Assembly (NCBI GenBank): GCA_949373075.1 | Contig: CASIBX010000020.1 | Location: forward strand, 1-40,824 | From: Candidatus Poseidoniaceae archaeon | GTDB lineage: Archaea; Thermoplasmatota; Poseidoniia; Poseidoniales; Poseidoniaceae | DNA: 40,824 nucleotides | Direction of reading: 5' to 3' | Shown here: positions 1 to 7,414 of the stretch, piece after piece | Numbering within the stretch: the first letter of the stretch is position 1 | Layout of the letters: the number at the start of each line of letters is the position of its first letter | The notes under the pieces: model-generated | What the model was told of the DNA's origin: nothing | Databases searched by the model: none | The model's input: only the letters and a program-made list of their open reading frames with translations | Program-made: the position numbers and the translations under genes

Positions 1-91
1 GGACCATTCGGTCTTGACGCTGTTGATGAGACTGAGTTGCTTTTGGATTGTTCCATGTTGCACGTACGTGCTGGTATAGACCCTTTACCAT
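1..91 (-). CDS. rpl15e: Large-subunit ribosomal protein eL15 (partial, runs off the left edge)
   Basis: Only the first 30 codons are present; the gene continues leftward out of the window. The minus-strand reading begins MVKGLYQHVRATWNNPKA, which resembles the start of archaeal L15e (a short K-G-[LM]-Y opening, then an R-x-x-W-x-x-P segment). The ATG at 91 is preceded by GGTGA five bases upstream, the ribosome binding site type used across this window. An ATG two codons upstream (97) is in frame but overlaps that site. A strong archaeal promoter lies just upstream at 113-156. The assignment rests on a short stretch of similarity plus the ribosomal-type promoter. Confidence 0.6.
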   Translation of the reverse strand, partial: MVKGLYQHVRATWNNPKATQSHQQRQDRMV

Positions 92-112
92 TGACATCAC
101 CTACTCGTTACG

Positions 113-156
113 AGCATTTTGCCGACTTGCCTCCCCTATTTGAAGACCGCGACGCG
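113..156 (-). promoter_or_regulatory. Archaeal promoter for eL15, ribosomal-type architecture
   Basis: On the minus strand a TATA box (TTCAAATAGGGG, about 133-144) is followed at fixed spacing by AAGTCGGCAA (118-127) and then a short leader to the eL15 start at 91. The same two elements at the same spacing occur upstream of rpl11, secE and rpl21e in this window. TATA-to-initiation spacing of about 25 bases puts initiation near 115-118. Confidence 0.7.
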
Positions 157-211
157 TATTTGCTGGGTCCGAGAGGGATTGACTCATGTGCAAGTTGAGT
201 ATCGCAGGTAT

Positions 212-901
212 ATGTCCCTTCAAATTACCGGAGCTAATGAGGTTCTAAAAGCACTGGAAAATGGAGGCGAAATAAAACTAGTCTTAGTAGATAGGGAAGA
301 AGATTGTAAAGAGATTATTCACCTCTGTGAAAAGAAAAATATTCCTGTTGTTGAAGGGTCTTCTACTGACCTTTGGAGAATGAGTGCAGACGGGCAACAG
401 AAAGCCCTTGCACTGATTGGAAGAGAGCCTAAAGGAACCCTTGAAGAGGTGTTCGAAAGAGAAGGTGTAATTTGGTTATTTGATGGAGTAGAGTACGCCC
501 CAAATCTTGGTTTTGGAGTAAGAACTGCAGAGGTTAGTGGAGCTACTGCTGTTATCATAAATGTCAAAAAAACACACGAAGAAAGAAGAACGATTCGTAG
601 AGCAGCAATGAGAGCAACTAGATTCATTCCGGTAGTTTATGCTACTACTGAAGAAATCCTAGCCGCATGCAATAGAAGGATAGTCGTGGCAGAGGATGTG
701 GGAGAGAAAGCGCCTTGGAATGCTGACCTAACTGGAGACGTTCTCCTAGTAGTCGGAGCAGAAAATGCTGGAGTTTCAAAAGAAGTCTTAGATGCGGCTG
801 ATGAAATCGTTAGATTACCTATGCCTGGCTTCGTGCCTTCATACAATCTACAGGTCGCTGTAAGCGCCCTCGCAATCGAAAGATTGCGTCAATCAGAGTG
901 A
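212..901 (+). CDS. SpoU/TrmH-family RNA 2'-O-ribose methyltransferase
   Basis: SAM-dependent ribose methyltransferase of the SPOUT (trefoil-knot) class, acting on rRNA or tRNA. The three SpoU motifs are visible: LFDGVEYAPNLGFGVRTAE, then VVGAENAGVSKEVL, then LPMPGFVPSYNLQVAVSAL near the C-terminus. About 75 N-terminal residues resemble the L30e-like substrate-binding domain of RlmB/TrmH-type enzymes. I chose the ATG at 212 because it gives a protein that starts directly in that domain (MSLQITGANEV); the in-frame extension back to 119 runs through the eL15 promoter and has no family similarity. The protein is 229 residues. The gene ends two bases before the stop of the convergent surface-protein gene. 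Whether the target is tRNA or rRNA cannot be told from sequence. Confidence 0.9.
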   Translation: MSLQITGANEVLKALENGGEIKLVLVDREEDCKEIIHLCEKKNIPVVEGSSTDLWRMSADGQQKALALIGREPKGTLEEVFEREGVIWLFDGVEYAPNLGFGVRTAEVSGATAVIINVKKTHEERRTIRRAAMRATRFIPVVYATTEEILAACNRRIVVAEDVGEKAPWNADLTGDVLLVVGAENAGVSKEVLDAADEIVRLPMPGFVPSYNLQVAVSALAIERLRQSE

Positions 902-903
902 GT

Positions 904-3450
904 TCACTCTTCTTGTTCACGACGAATAACTGCTACGAAACTCAGGCCAATTGCAGCAAGGGTTCCAATCACACCAATCGAAGGCAGGCCATCTGTCGAG
1001 TCTTCTTCCGAAACTACTTGACAATCCCAAACCTCAATCTCGTTTCCATCTGCGTCAAGCATAATTTCACCCGTGGTTTCGTCAATTGCAGGGATTGCAA
1101 CCTTCTCTTTGTCGTCTGGGCATGCAAACTCTTCATTGCAATCTGCATTATTCCAAGGTACACAATCGGTAGACCCTGTGTTGTTGTCACCTGAGTATTC
1201 TATATTATCACAATCAGTCGCCATTCCGTTAACATCAAAGTATTGTTGATCTGAATTAGGAGTCAATGGACAATTGTCGGTCATATCCATAATACCGTCT
1301 CCATCATCATCGGCATCCTGATTATTACCAACACCATCTCCATCAGTATCCACTTGTTCATTTGGATTTTCTGGGAATGTGTCATCATTGTTTCCGGCAC
1401 CGTCTCCATCTATATCTGAGTCACATAAATCTCCGGAACCATCATTGTCAAGGTCCGCTTGATCACTGTTGAACATATTTGGACAATTGTCTACTAAATC
1501 GTCAATTCCGTCCATGTCGACATCGTTTCCAGTATTGTTACCGCCTGTGTTATTTCCACCTGTGTTGTTTCCACCTGTATTGTTGCCACCAGTATTGTTA
1601 CTACAATCCATGCCCATGGCATAATCAAATCCATAATTGGCGAAATGCACCATATCGTTGTCGAATAAATCGATTGACACGTAATAACAACCAATTGGAA
1701 CCCATGAACTCGCCCACCAACCTCCAGCTGTTGAATTATAAGTATCATAAGCAAAATAAGAGTTGGATAATGATGATGAGTTAAATTCGGTATAATTCAT
1801 AAGAGCCGTTGTGAGATTATTTGAGGCATTATCGTATTCCCAGAGGTCGAATGTGACTATGTAATTTGTATTATTTACTAGGTTGTATGCTTCCCAAGAT
1901 ATTTGTGAGTATGAGCCATTTTGAGTTGAAAATGATTCCCCCCATACCGATTCCATAGTACCGTTGTTGTTTCCACCAGTGTTGTTTCCTCCAGTGTTAT
2001 TTCCACCGGTATTGTTTCCACCTGTGTTATTCCCTCCAGTGTTGTTACCACCGGTATTATTGCCACCAGTGTTGTTACCACCGGTATTATTCCCACCTGT
2101 GTTGTTTCCTCCAGTGTTGTTTCCACCAGTGTTGTTTCCTCCAGTGTTATTTCCACCGGTATTATTCCCACCTGTGTTGTTTCCTCCAGTGTTATTTCCA
2201 CCAGTATTATTCCCTCCAGTGTTGTTACTAATTACACCGAATGAACTTTCATTACTGTCAACCCATGCACCGTTAACGTAGAGATCTGCATGCAAGGTAT
2301 AATTTCCAGCAGATAGCCCAGCTGTATACCAAGTTGTGTTGAAATTATTCGAACCAACCCATGTATGGTTATTTGCAGCAACAGTGTAGTTACTAGAATC
2401 ATAAATCCAATAATTTAGGAACATGGAGGCGTTTAGTACCTCGCAAGAAACCCACAGAGTTGAACTGATTGATTGATTTACGTAGTATTGAGAACTCCAT
2501 AAATTAGTATAAACCCCTGAATAATTTGCATCATATCCACAACCAGTGTTGTTTCCTCCAGTGTTATTTCCACCAGTATTATTCCCTCCAGTATTGTTCA
2601 TAAATGTGAATTGGTATAACAGAGTAGAATCATTAGAATCTGGGCAATCATGCCATGTTCCATTGGTTCCACAATTTAGAATCGTAGCCTCAAAATCAAG
2701 TGTAATATTAGTGCCATCGAGAACTGATGAGTCGAATTGTAATTGCGCACTCAGATTGTAAGTGCCATTTGCTCCAATCATGTACCACCAACTTGTTTGG
2801 TTATAGAATCCAGAGACTCCCGAATGGTCAGCACTAGCATTTATGCCTGGGTAATTTATAGCAAAACTACAGGTATTGATCAAATCAATTGTGACATTAT
2901 AAGTCGTCATATTAATGGAAAAATTGCCGACTGTTAGGCAATGAGAATCATTATTCCCAGTGTTATTGTTTCCACCAGTGTTGTTGCCACCTGTGTTGTT
3001 GCCACCAGTGTTGTTACCTCCGGTGTTGTTGCCTCCAGTGTTGTTGCCTCCAGTGTTATTTCCACCAGTGTTGTTGCCACCTGTATTGTTACCACCAGTG
3101 TTGTTGCCACCTGTATTGTTGCCACCAGTGTTGTTTCCACCTGTGTTGTTGCCACCAGTGTTATTTCCACCAGTGTTGTTACCACCAGTGTTGTTTCCAC
3201 CAGTGTTGTTTCCACCAGTGTTATTTCCGCCAGTGTTGTTTCCACCAGTGTTATTTCCGCCGGAATTGTTACCCCCTGAATTATTGCCTCCTGAGTTATT
3301 TCCAGTATTATTTCTACCAGAAGTTTCCCAAGAGTCATCATCCATGAAAATCTCACCTTTCTCGATTTCAACAGGAACTTCTTCAAGAGCGAAAGATGCG
3401 ACTTGAGTCAGCATCAACATAGCCAAAAATAGAGAGATTTTCTTATCCAT
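904..3450 (-). CDS. Surface protein with massive NNTGG sequon repeats, TSP3 repeats and C-terminal anchor
   Basis: An 848-residue exported protein. It has an N-terminal signal peptide (MDKKISLFLAMLMLTQ, residues 1-21). Four blocks of a five-residue repeat Asn-Asn-Thr/Ser-Gly-Gly lie at about residues 45-162, 283-302, 408-494 and 617-638, separated by roughly 100-residue segments rich in aromatic residues and Asn that look like beta-sandwich domains. Residues about 640-760 carry thrombospondin type 3-like calcium-binding repeats (DLDNDGSGDLCDSDIDGDG). The C-terminus is a hydrophobic segment starting LPSIGVIGTLAAIG and ending in RREQEE, a single membrane anchor that may be an archaeosortase-type signal. 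Each repeat holds one N-x-T/S glycosylation sequon, so the linkers are probably glycosylated stalks. Function is unknown; adhesion or an envelope role is inferred. A TATA box 20-28 bases upstream implies a nearly leaderless message. Confidence 0.85.
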   Translation of the reverse strand: MDKKISLFLAMLMLTQVASFALEEVPVEIEKGEIFMDDDSWETSGRNNTGNNSGGNNSGGNNSGGNNTGGNNTGGNNTGGNNTGGNNTGGNNTGGNNTGGNNTGGNNTGGNNTGGNNTGGNNTGGNNTGGNNTGGNNTGGNNTGGNNTGGNNTGGNNTGGNNNTGNNDSHCLTVGNFSINMTTYNVTIDLINTCSFAINYPGINASADHSGVSGFYNQTSWWYMIGANGTYNLSAQLQFDSSVLDGTNITLDFEATILNCGTNGTWHDCPDSNDSTLLYQFTFMNNTGGNNTGGNNTGGNNTGCGYDANYSGVYTNLWSSQYYVNQSISSTLWVSCEVLNASMFLNYWIYDSSNYTVAANNHTWVGSNNFNTTWYTAGLSAGNYTLHADLYVNGAWVDSNESSFGVISNNTGGNNTGGNNTGGNNTGGNNTGGNNTGGNNTGGNNTGGNNTGGNNTGGNNTGGNNTGGNNTGGNNTGGNNTGGNNTGGNNTGGNNNGTMESVWGESFSTQNGSYSQISWEAYNLVNNTNYIVTFDLWEYDNASNNLTTALMNYTEFNSSSLSNSYFAYDTYNSTAGGWWASSWVPIGCYYVSIDLFDNDMVHFANYGFDYAMGMDCSNNTGGNNTGGNNTGGNNTGGNNTGNDVDMDGIDDLVDNCPNMFNSDQADLDNDGSGDLCDSDIDGDGAGNNDDTFPENPNEQVDTDGDGVGNNQDADDDGDGIMDMTDNCPLTPNSDQQYFDVNGMATDCDNIEYSGDNNTGSTDCVPWNNADCNEEFACPDDKEKVAIPAIDETTGEIMLDADGNEIEVWDCQVVSEEDSTDGLPSIGVIGTLAAIGLSFVAVIRREQEE
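1535..1600 (-). repeat. Tandem 15-bp coding repeat, block 4 (about 5 units)
   Basis: About five Asn-Asn-Thr-Gly-Gly units link the last beta-rich segment to the calcium-binding TSP3 region. Confidence 0.9.
1968..2226 (-). repeat. Tandem 15-bp coding repeat, block 3 (17 units)
   Basis: Seventeen consecutive 15-base units encode Asn-Asn-Thr-Gly-Gly, again with synonymous variation between units. Higher-order copies of three to five units recur within the block, which suggests growth by unequal crossing-over or slippage. Confidence 0.95.
2543..2602 (-). repeat. Tandem 15-bp coding repeat, block 2 (about 4 units)
   Basis: About four Asn-Asn-Thr-Gly-Gly units join two beta-rich segments of the surface protein; the last unit runs into a Cys (NNTGCGY). 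Confidence 0.9.
2965..3305 (-). repeat. Tandem 15-bp coding repeat, block 1 (22 NNT/SGG units)
   Basis: About 22 consecutive 15-base units encode Asn-Asn-Thr-Gly-Gly (19 units) or Asn-Asn-Ser-Gly-Gly (3 units at the protein N-terminal end of the block). The units differ at synonymous third positions, so the array is old enough to have drifted or has been shuffled while the protein sequence stayed fixed. Confidence 0.95.
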
Positions 3451-3467
3451 GAACCATTGTAGGTCGG

Positions 3468-3479
3468 GTGTGTTATATT
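3468..3479. promoter_or_regulatory. Shared TATA element between divergent genes
   Basis: The nearly symmetrical sequence GTTATATTAG sits between the surface-protein gene (minus, start 3450) and the CoA-binding-domain gene (plus). On the minus strand it lies about 20-28 bases upstream of the start codon, which predicts a leaderless or near-leaderless transcript. On the plus strand it predicts initiation near 3500, favouring the GTG at 3533 as the start of the rightward gene. Confidence 0.5.
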
Positions 3480-3532
3480 AGTATCTATGATTGATTACAA
3501 GTTTTCATAAAAGAAATCACAGAGAGAATCAT

Positions 3533-4204
3533 GTGCGACTAAGTGATGGAGAGGTTTTGACATCTAGAATAGTCTCTAGTTTGACCGTTCACATCTATGG
3601 GGCGGGCCTCAACAAAGAGCGCCCAGCACACACTGCAGTCAAGGAATTGTCAGATAGAGGATGGGCAATCGCTCCAATTCACCCTAAGGATGGAGGAGCT
3701 ACGATTGATGGATTTCCAATTAGACCTGGCCTCGATGAAGGGATAATTCCTGAAATTGTAGTTTTGTTCTTGGCTCCTGAAAGAGCCAGAGCGGTGGTCA
3801 GAAATTTGATTATAAGGCTTGATAAAGACAATTTTCCTCTAATTTGGTTCCAACTAGGTGCGGAAGATGATGATGCAATCTCAGCATTGGAAGACATGGG
3901 AGTCGACTATGTGTTTGATGATTGCTTAGTGCGATACTGTGACAGATATGACCTGATGTGTTCGGACTCGATTTTACCCCAAAAATGGTGTTTGCAAACC
4001 GCATCAGAGGATGGCGATGGTTGTTCAATTTGGTCAGTCCATTCAACGGACTCTGCAAATTTAGAACGTCCGAAAGAAGCACTAGAATGGGTTGGATCAA
4101 TCGATGACTTGACTAATTCAGAACACACCATACCAAGATACATCAGATCTCTTTCACAAACAGACGAGACTCTCTCTGAATTATCATCGAGGCTGTCTAA
4201 CTAA
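3533..4204 (+). CDS. CoA-binding (Rossmann-fold) domain protein
   Basis: Residues following the start form a CoA_binding_2-type Rossmann domain of the YccU kind: a first strand with a glycine turn (VHIYGAGLNKERPAH), a strand-helix block with GWAIAPIHPKDGG, the strand EIVVLFLAPERAR, then PLIWFQLGAEDDDAI and GVDYVFDDCLV. The C-terminal 80 residues are low in recognisable features. The start is uncertain: TTG at 3491 is in frame, but a TATA box at 3468-3479 predicts initiation near 3500, so I prefer GTG at 3533. Small proteins of this fold bind CoA or nucleotides; the substrate here is unknown. The gene stands alone, 73 bases before the CDP-alcohol phosphatidyltransferase gene on the same strand. 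Confidence 0.8.
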   Translation: MRLSDGEVLTSRIVSSLTVHIYGAGLNKERPAHTAVKELSDRGWAIAPIHPKDGGATIDGFPIRPGLDEGIIPEIVVLFLAPERARAVVRNLIIRLDKDNFPLIWFQLGAEDDDAISALEDMGVDYVFDDCLVRYCDRYDLMCSDSILPQKWCLQTASEDGDGCSIWSVHSTDSANLERPKEALEWVGSIDDLTNSEHTIPRYIRSLSQTDETLSELSSRLSN

Positions 4205-4277
4205 TTATCCAATAGTAACACCGAGAAACGAGGTTGCTTTGATACTCCATACTATGAGTAAGAGGATTTAGGAAGGG

Positions 4278-5045
4278 TTGGGCGTGCCAGTGGGAATCGG
4301 AAAATACGGAGACAAAAAAGTCGTCGATTTGTCTGAATGGGGCAGGCCGCTTGCTCGTGTAATAACACGATTCCTCAAAGATAAACCAGTATCTGTAATT
4401 CAAGTAACCAATTTTCATTTGTTGCTCTCCCTATACAGCGCTTGGTTGATTTATGAAGGGAGCACAATATTGGCTTGTTTCTTGTTGATTGTTAAGGGAG
4501 TTATTGATGCAGTAGATGGCGAATTAGCTCGTACTCGTGAGAGGCCCTCCCATGTAGGCCGGTATTGGGACACCGTAGTCGATACGATTAGTTTGATTGC
4601 CGTCATGTGTGCATTTGGAAGCCTTTACGATTGGGGAATCGCATTCACATTTGGCATGATTTTCGCAATCTTGTTTCAGTATTCATTGTTCAATCATTAT
4701 TCTATACTGATGAGAGCATTGGGCTCAGGTGATGCTACGAGCCGAATTGATGAGCGTGTGCGCCCAATTGCGCATCCCTGGGAGAAACAACGAAACGTCA
4801 ATATTTTACATTTCATATATCTCTGCTTTTTCAATTGGCAAGACCGTATAATATCCGCTTTATCTGGAAAGGGTTCGAAGACTTTGGTGTTTGAGTTAAC
4901 CGTATCTTCAACACTAGGGTTTGGCATGCAATCACTGCTAATCTTTGGTTTGGCTTTAACACAGAATTTGGAATATCTACCTCACCTAGTTTTGGGTGTC
5001 AATATGTTCTTGATGGCTTCGGTACTACTTCGAAGTCGATTGTAA
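4278..5045 (+). CDS. CDP-alcohol phosphatidyltransferase family membrane enzyme
   Basis: Transfers a CDP-activated lipid (or headgroup) to an alcohol in phospholipid synthesis at the membrane. The family signature D-x2-DG-x2-AR-x8-G-x3-D-x3-D is complete: DAVDGELARTRE, then the glycine and two aspartates in GRYWDTVVD. Several hydrophobic helices surround the site, including ones near residues 50-70 and a hydrophobic pair at the C-terminus. The length (255 residues) suits the family. The TTG at 4278 follows a GGAAGG site; GTG codons at 4284 and 4290 are alternatives. The PAP2-family gene follows 77 bases downstream on the same strand, so the two may act in one lipid head-group pathway. The specific alcohol (inositol phosphate, glycerol phosphate, serine) cannot be read from sequence. 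Confidence 0.88.
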   Translation: MGVPVGIGKYGDKKVVDLSEWGRPLARVITRFLKDKPVSVIQVTNFHLLLSLYSAWLIYEGSTILACFLLIVKGVIDAVDGELARTRERPSHVGRYWDTVVDTISLIAVMCAFGSLYDWGIAFTFGMIFAILFQYSLFNHYSILMRALGSGDATSRIDERVRPIAHPWEKQRNVNILHFIYLCFFNWQDRIISALSGKGSKTLVFELTVSSTLGFGMQSLLIFGLALTQNLEYLPHLVLGVNMFLMASVLLRSRL

Positions 5046-5122
5046 GACAAACTTCACGATATCCAAACTAGTAGGCTATTGCCGGAGTAAAATTGAAGGC
5101 GGATTAAATCCAGCCGAGAATT

Positions 5123-5731
5123 ATGATGCCCATTCGTGATTTAGTCGTAGCAATCATAATGACTGTTTTTTTGATAGTGGGAGTGTATCAATTCTACTTC
5201 TTTACTCAAAATCATATGATTAAGAAGCCAAAGCAAATCGATATGAAAATCGACCGTTTATTCAAATTTACAGGATGGTGGGTATGGCTTTATTCAGGAT
5301 TATATTACCCAATGATTGTTCTGATCGTACTAACTTTAGACGATATGAAACATTACAATTACACCGCTATGTCTTTCTTCTTACTATTATTCATGCAGAT
5401 GGTTTTCTTCAGATATTACCCTGTAGAAACTCCTCCTGAATGGAGAGACTTTGGAGAATCTAATACTCTGAGTGTTCGCTTCATGAAGTTCGTTCAATCT
5501 TATGATGACAATACAAATTGTTTCCCTAGCATGCACGTTTCTGTTGCGACATTAGTTGCCCTACATATGTGGTCTAATGTTGGAGATGTAGTCGGATATT
5601 ATCCATTTGCATTCCCGGTAATCATAGCATTAAGCGCTCTGTGGACAAAGCAACACTATGTTGTTGATGTCATAGCAGGAGTGCCTTTAGGTTGGCTAGC
5701 ATGGAAGGCTTACGAGATTGGAATTAACTAA
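5123..5731 (+). CDS. PAP2/Aur1-like membrane phosphatase or phosphotransferase
   Basis: A 202-residue integral membrane protein with about five hydrophobic helices. Two of the PAP2 active-site motifs are clear: CFPSMHVSVATL (the PSGH-like motif) and WTKQHYVVDVIAGVPLG (the S-R-x5-H-x3-D region, with His and Asp kept). The usual first motif (K-x6-RP) is not obvious, which fits the Aur1/inositol-phosphorylceramide-synthase-like PAP2 subgroup rather than classic phosphatidate phosphatases. It follows the CDP-alcohol phosphatidyltransferase gene, so transfer or removal of a lipid head group is the likely role. Assignment to the superfamily is firm; the substrate is not known. Confidence 0.82.
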   Translation: MMPIRDLVVAIIMTVFLIVGVYQFYFFTQNHMIKKPKQIDMKIDRLFKFTGWWVWLYSGLYYPMIVLIVLTLDDMKHYNYTAMSFFLLLFMQMVFFRYYPVETPPEWRDFGESNTLSVRFMKFVQSYDDNTNCFPSMHVSVATLVALHMWSNVGDVVGYYPFAFPVIIALSALWTKQHYVVDVIAGVPLGWLAWKAYEIGIN

Positions 5732-5951
5732 TCTGTTTCTCAAAGAATTGCTGATTACTGGGTGAATAATTAAGAGATATAGACATAAGTCAAAATTATG
5801 ACGAAGTCTGATTTGGAGCCTATTCAGAACTTTGGGAGAATATTAACGAAGATACAGCAGATAAAACTGTAACTCATGTCGAAGGAAATCCAACTGCTGC
5901 TGGCGAGTTGATATACACGAGGTGAAACCAAGCATGACTAACGCAACGTAA

Positions 5952-6055
5952 TGGTCCCCGCTCCCAGACTTGAACTGGGGACACCCTGGTGTCTGCTGAG
6001 ACGTTTGGAATTTTCCAACTACAGCCAGGTGCTCTACCAACTGAGCTAAGCGAGG
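5952..6055 (-). tRNA. tRNA-Tyr (GTA) with a 28-nt intron after position 37
   Basis: Read on the minus strand the cloverleaf is complete. The acceptor stem CCTCGCT pairs with AGCGGGG and has the C1-G72 pair typical of archaeal tRNA-Tyr. The D arm is GCTC/GAGC, the T arm CCCAG-TTCAAGT-CTGGG, and a 3' CCA is encoded. The anticodon stem CCTGG/CCAGG is interrupted by about 28 bases inserted after CTGTAG, the canonical archaeal intron position 37/38. The intron contains a TTGGAA/TTCCAA inverted repeat. Removal needs the archaeal splicing endonuclease. Without the intron the tRNA is 76 nt including CCA. Confidence 0.93.
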
Positions 6056-6076
6056 TAGTCTGTGCGACAAACCTCG

Positions 6077-6086
6077 CGTATATCAA
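6077..6086 (-). promoter_or_regulatory. TATA box of tRNA-Tyr
   Basis: GTTGATATA on the minus strand is centred about 27 bases upstream of the mature tRNA 5' end, the normal archaeal TATA-to-start distance. Transcription would therefore begin at or within a few bases of tRNA position 1. Confidence 0.55.
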
Positions 6087-6204
6087 CTATTCAGGCAAAA
6101 CTGGCCTTGAAATTAGGGTAGCGAAATAGGCTCGCGAGTATGAGTTGCGAGCATCACCATTAATAGTGAAATGGACAGCCTTGTTATTCTTGGAGGCGTA
6201 AGGG

Positions 6205-7365
6205 ATGGGACCCAATGCAGCACGCACAACTAGGCCAGCAGACCAATCTTTGAACGACATGGTGGCATCACTTGCCCAAGAGGCAATGGGAAAAGGCTCT
6301 ACTACGCTATTGGATGATGAGATGGGCTCATTCGGAGTACCAAATCCGCGTATCCTAATCGTTGGCTGTGGTGGTTCAGGAAATAACACTCTGAACCGAA
6401 TTACTCATCTTGGTGTTGAAGGTGCAATTACTGTTGCAATCAATACCGATAAGCAGCATCTAGATCACACTCGAGCTCTTCAGAAGTTATTGGTAGGCCG
6501 CCATATTACCCGTGGTCTTGGAGCAGGGGGCGACCCTAGCACTGGAAGGCGCTGTGCAGAAGCAGGGCGCGAGATGATTCGCAGAATCGTTACAGGTGCT
6601 GATTTAGTATTCATCGCTAGCGGATTAGGTGGAGGTTCCGGTACTGGAATCTGTCCAATCGTAGCAGAGGAAGCAAAGGCTGCTGGTGCATTGGTTGTAG
6701 GAATTGTTACAACACCATTCCACGTTGAGAGAAGACAGAGGATGAAGCGTGCTCTAGAGGGACTTGAGAGTCTAAGGCAAGTTGCAGATGCAGTTCTTGT
6801 TCTCGACAATAACAGGCTCCTTCACTTCGTACCTAACTTGCCTTTGGATGAAGCATTCTCAATCATGGACCAATTGGTCGCTGAAATTGTCAAAGGAATT
6901 GTTGAGACAATTACCTTGCCTTCACTAATCAATCTTGATTTCGCAGATGTAAGAGCCATCATGGCAAATGGTGGAGTAACTATGATGCTGTATGGAGAGA
7001 GTGACCGTGGCCCTGAAGAGGTAGTTCATGAAGCTCTAAACCATCCACTACTCGATGTAGATGTTTCAGGAGCGACTGGAGTGCTAATCCACGTAACTGG
7101 TGGTAAATTTATGACTTTAGAAAATGCTTCACAGGTTGTTGATTTGATGACTGCTAATGTTAGTGATGAGGCGAATGTCATCTGGGGTGCAAGACAAGAC
7201 CCTGGGTTTGGTGATACGATTAAGGTCATGGCAATCATTACCGGAGTCGGTGGAATTGAGATGAACCAAGCACGTATGGAGCCTGACCAACTTGGAGACA
7301 TGCTCAAACTAACTCGTGCAAAGACAAAGACTGGTGGTTCTGTAGGATTCCAGCGTTTTGATTGA
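6205..7365 (+). CDS. ftsZ: Cell division GTPase FtsZ
   Basis: Tubulin-like GTPase that assembles the division ring. The protein is 386 residues. The GTPase domain begins with RILIVGCGGSGNNTLNR, has an N-T-D-K segment (AINTDKQHLDH), the tubulin signature GLGGGSGTGICP, and the T5-T7 region with VLDNNRLL and LINLDFADVRAIM (synergy-loop aspartate). About 50 residues precede the domain; the short tail after it (KLTRAKTKTGG) lacks an obvious bacterial-type FtsA/ZipA-binding peptide. The ATG at 6205 follows GGAGG ten bases upstream. It is divergent from tRNA-Tyr and is followed 49 bases later by a secreted-protein gene. Which archaeal FtsZ paralogue (FtsZ1 or FtsZ2) it is needs a tree. Confidence 0.95.
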   Translation: MGPNAARTTRPADQSLNDMVASLAQEAMGKGSTTLLDDEMGSFGVPNPRILIVGCGGSGNNTLNRITHLGVEGAITVAINTDKQHLDHTRALQKLLVGRHITRGLGAGGDPSTGRRCAEAGREMIRRIVTGADLVFIASGLGGGSGTGICPIVAEEAKAAGALVVGIVTTPFHVERRQRMKRALEGLESLRQVADAVLVLDNNRLLHFVPNLPLDEAFSIMDQLVAEIVKGIVETITLPSLINLDFADVRAIMANGGVTMMLYGESDRGPEEVVHEALNHPLLDVDVSGATGVLIHVTGGKFMTLENASQVVDLMTANVSDEANVIWGARQDPGFGDTIKVMAIITGVGGIEMNQARMEPDQLGDMLKLTRAKTKTGGSVGFQRFD

Positions 7366-7414
7366 TTGTCAAGAGATAGCAAGGTCCAAATCCTCGCGGT
7401 GTTAACGATACACT

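Noticed and set aside
119-211. N-terminal extension of the SpoU methyltransferase to the first in-frame start
   Set aside because: This stretch is the divergent eL15 promoter and the extra residues lack family similarity; the ATG at 212 starts the known domain.
1964-3305. Arrays of short direct repeats resembling a CRISPR or non-coding satellite
   Set aside because: The 15-bp units are in frame inside one long open reading frame, have no unique spacers and encode NNTGG with synonymous variation. Pro/Val/Leu-rich open frames on the other strand are shadows.
5798-5872. A 24-codon plus-strand open frame in the PAP2/tRNA-Tyr interval
   Set aside because: No ribosome binding site, no recognisable sequence, and it is too short to separate from chance. 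The interval 5732-5951 otherwise shows nothing I can support.
5843-6070. Minus-strand open frames across the tRNA-Tyr gene
   Set aside because: They are translations of the tRNA and its flanks, not proteins.
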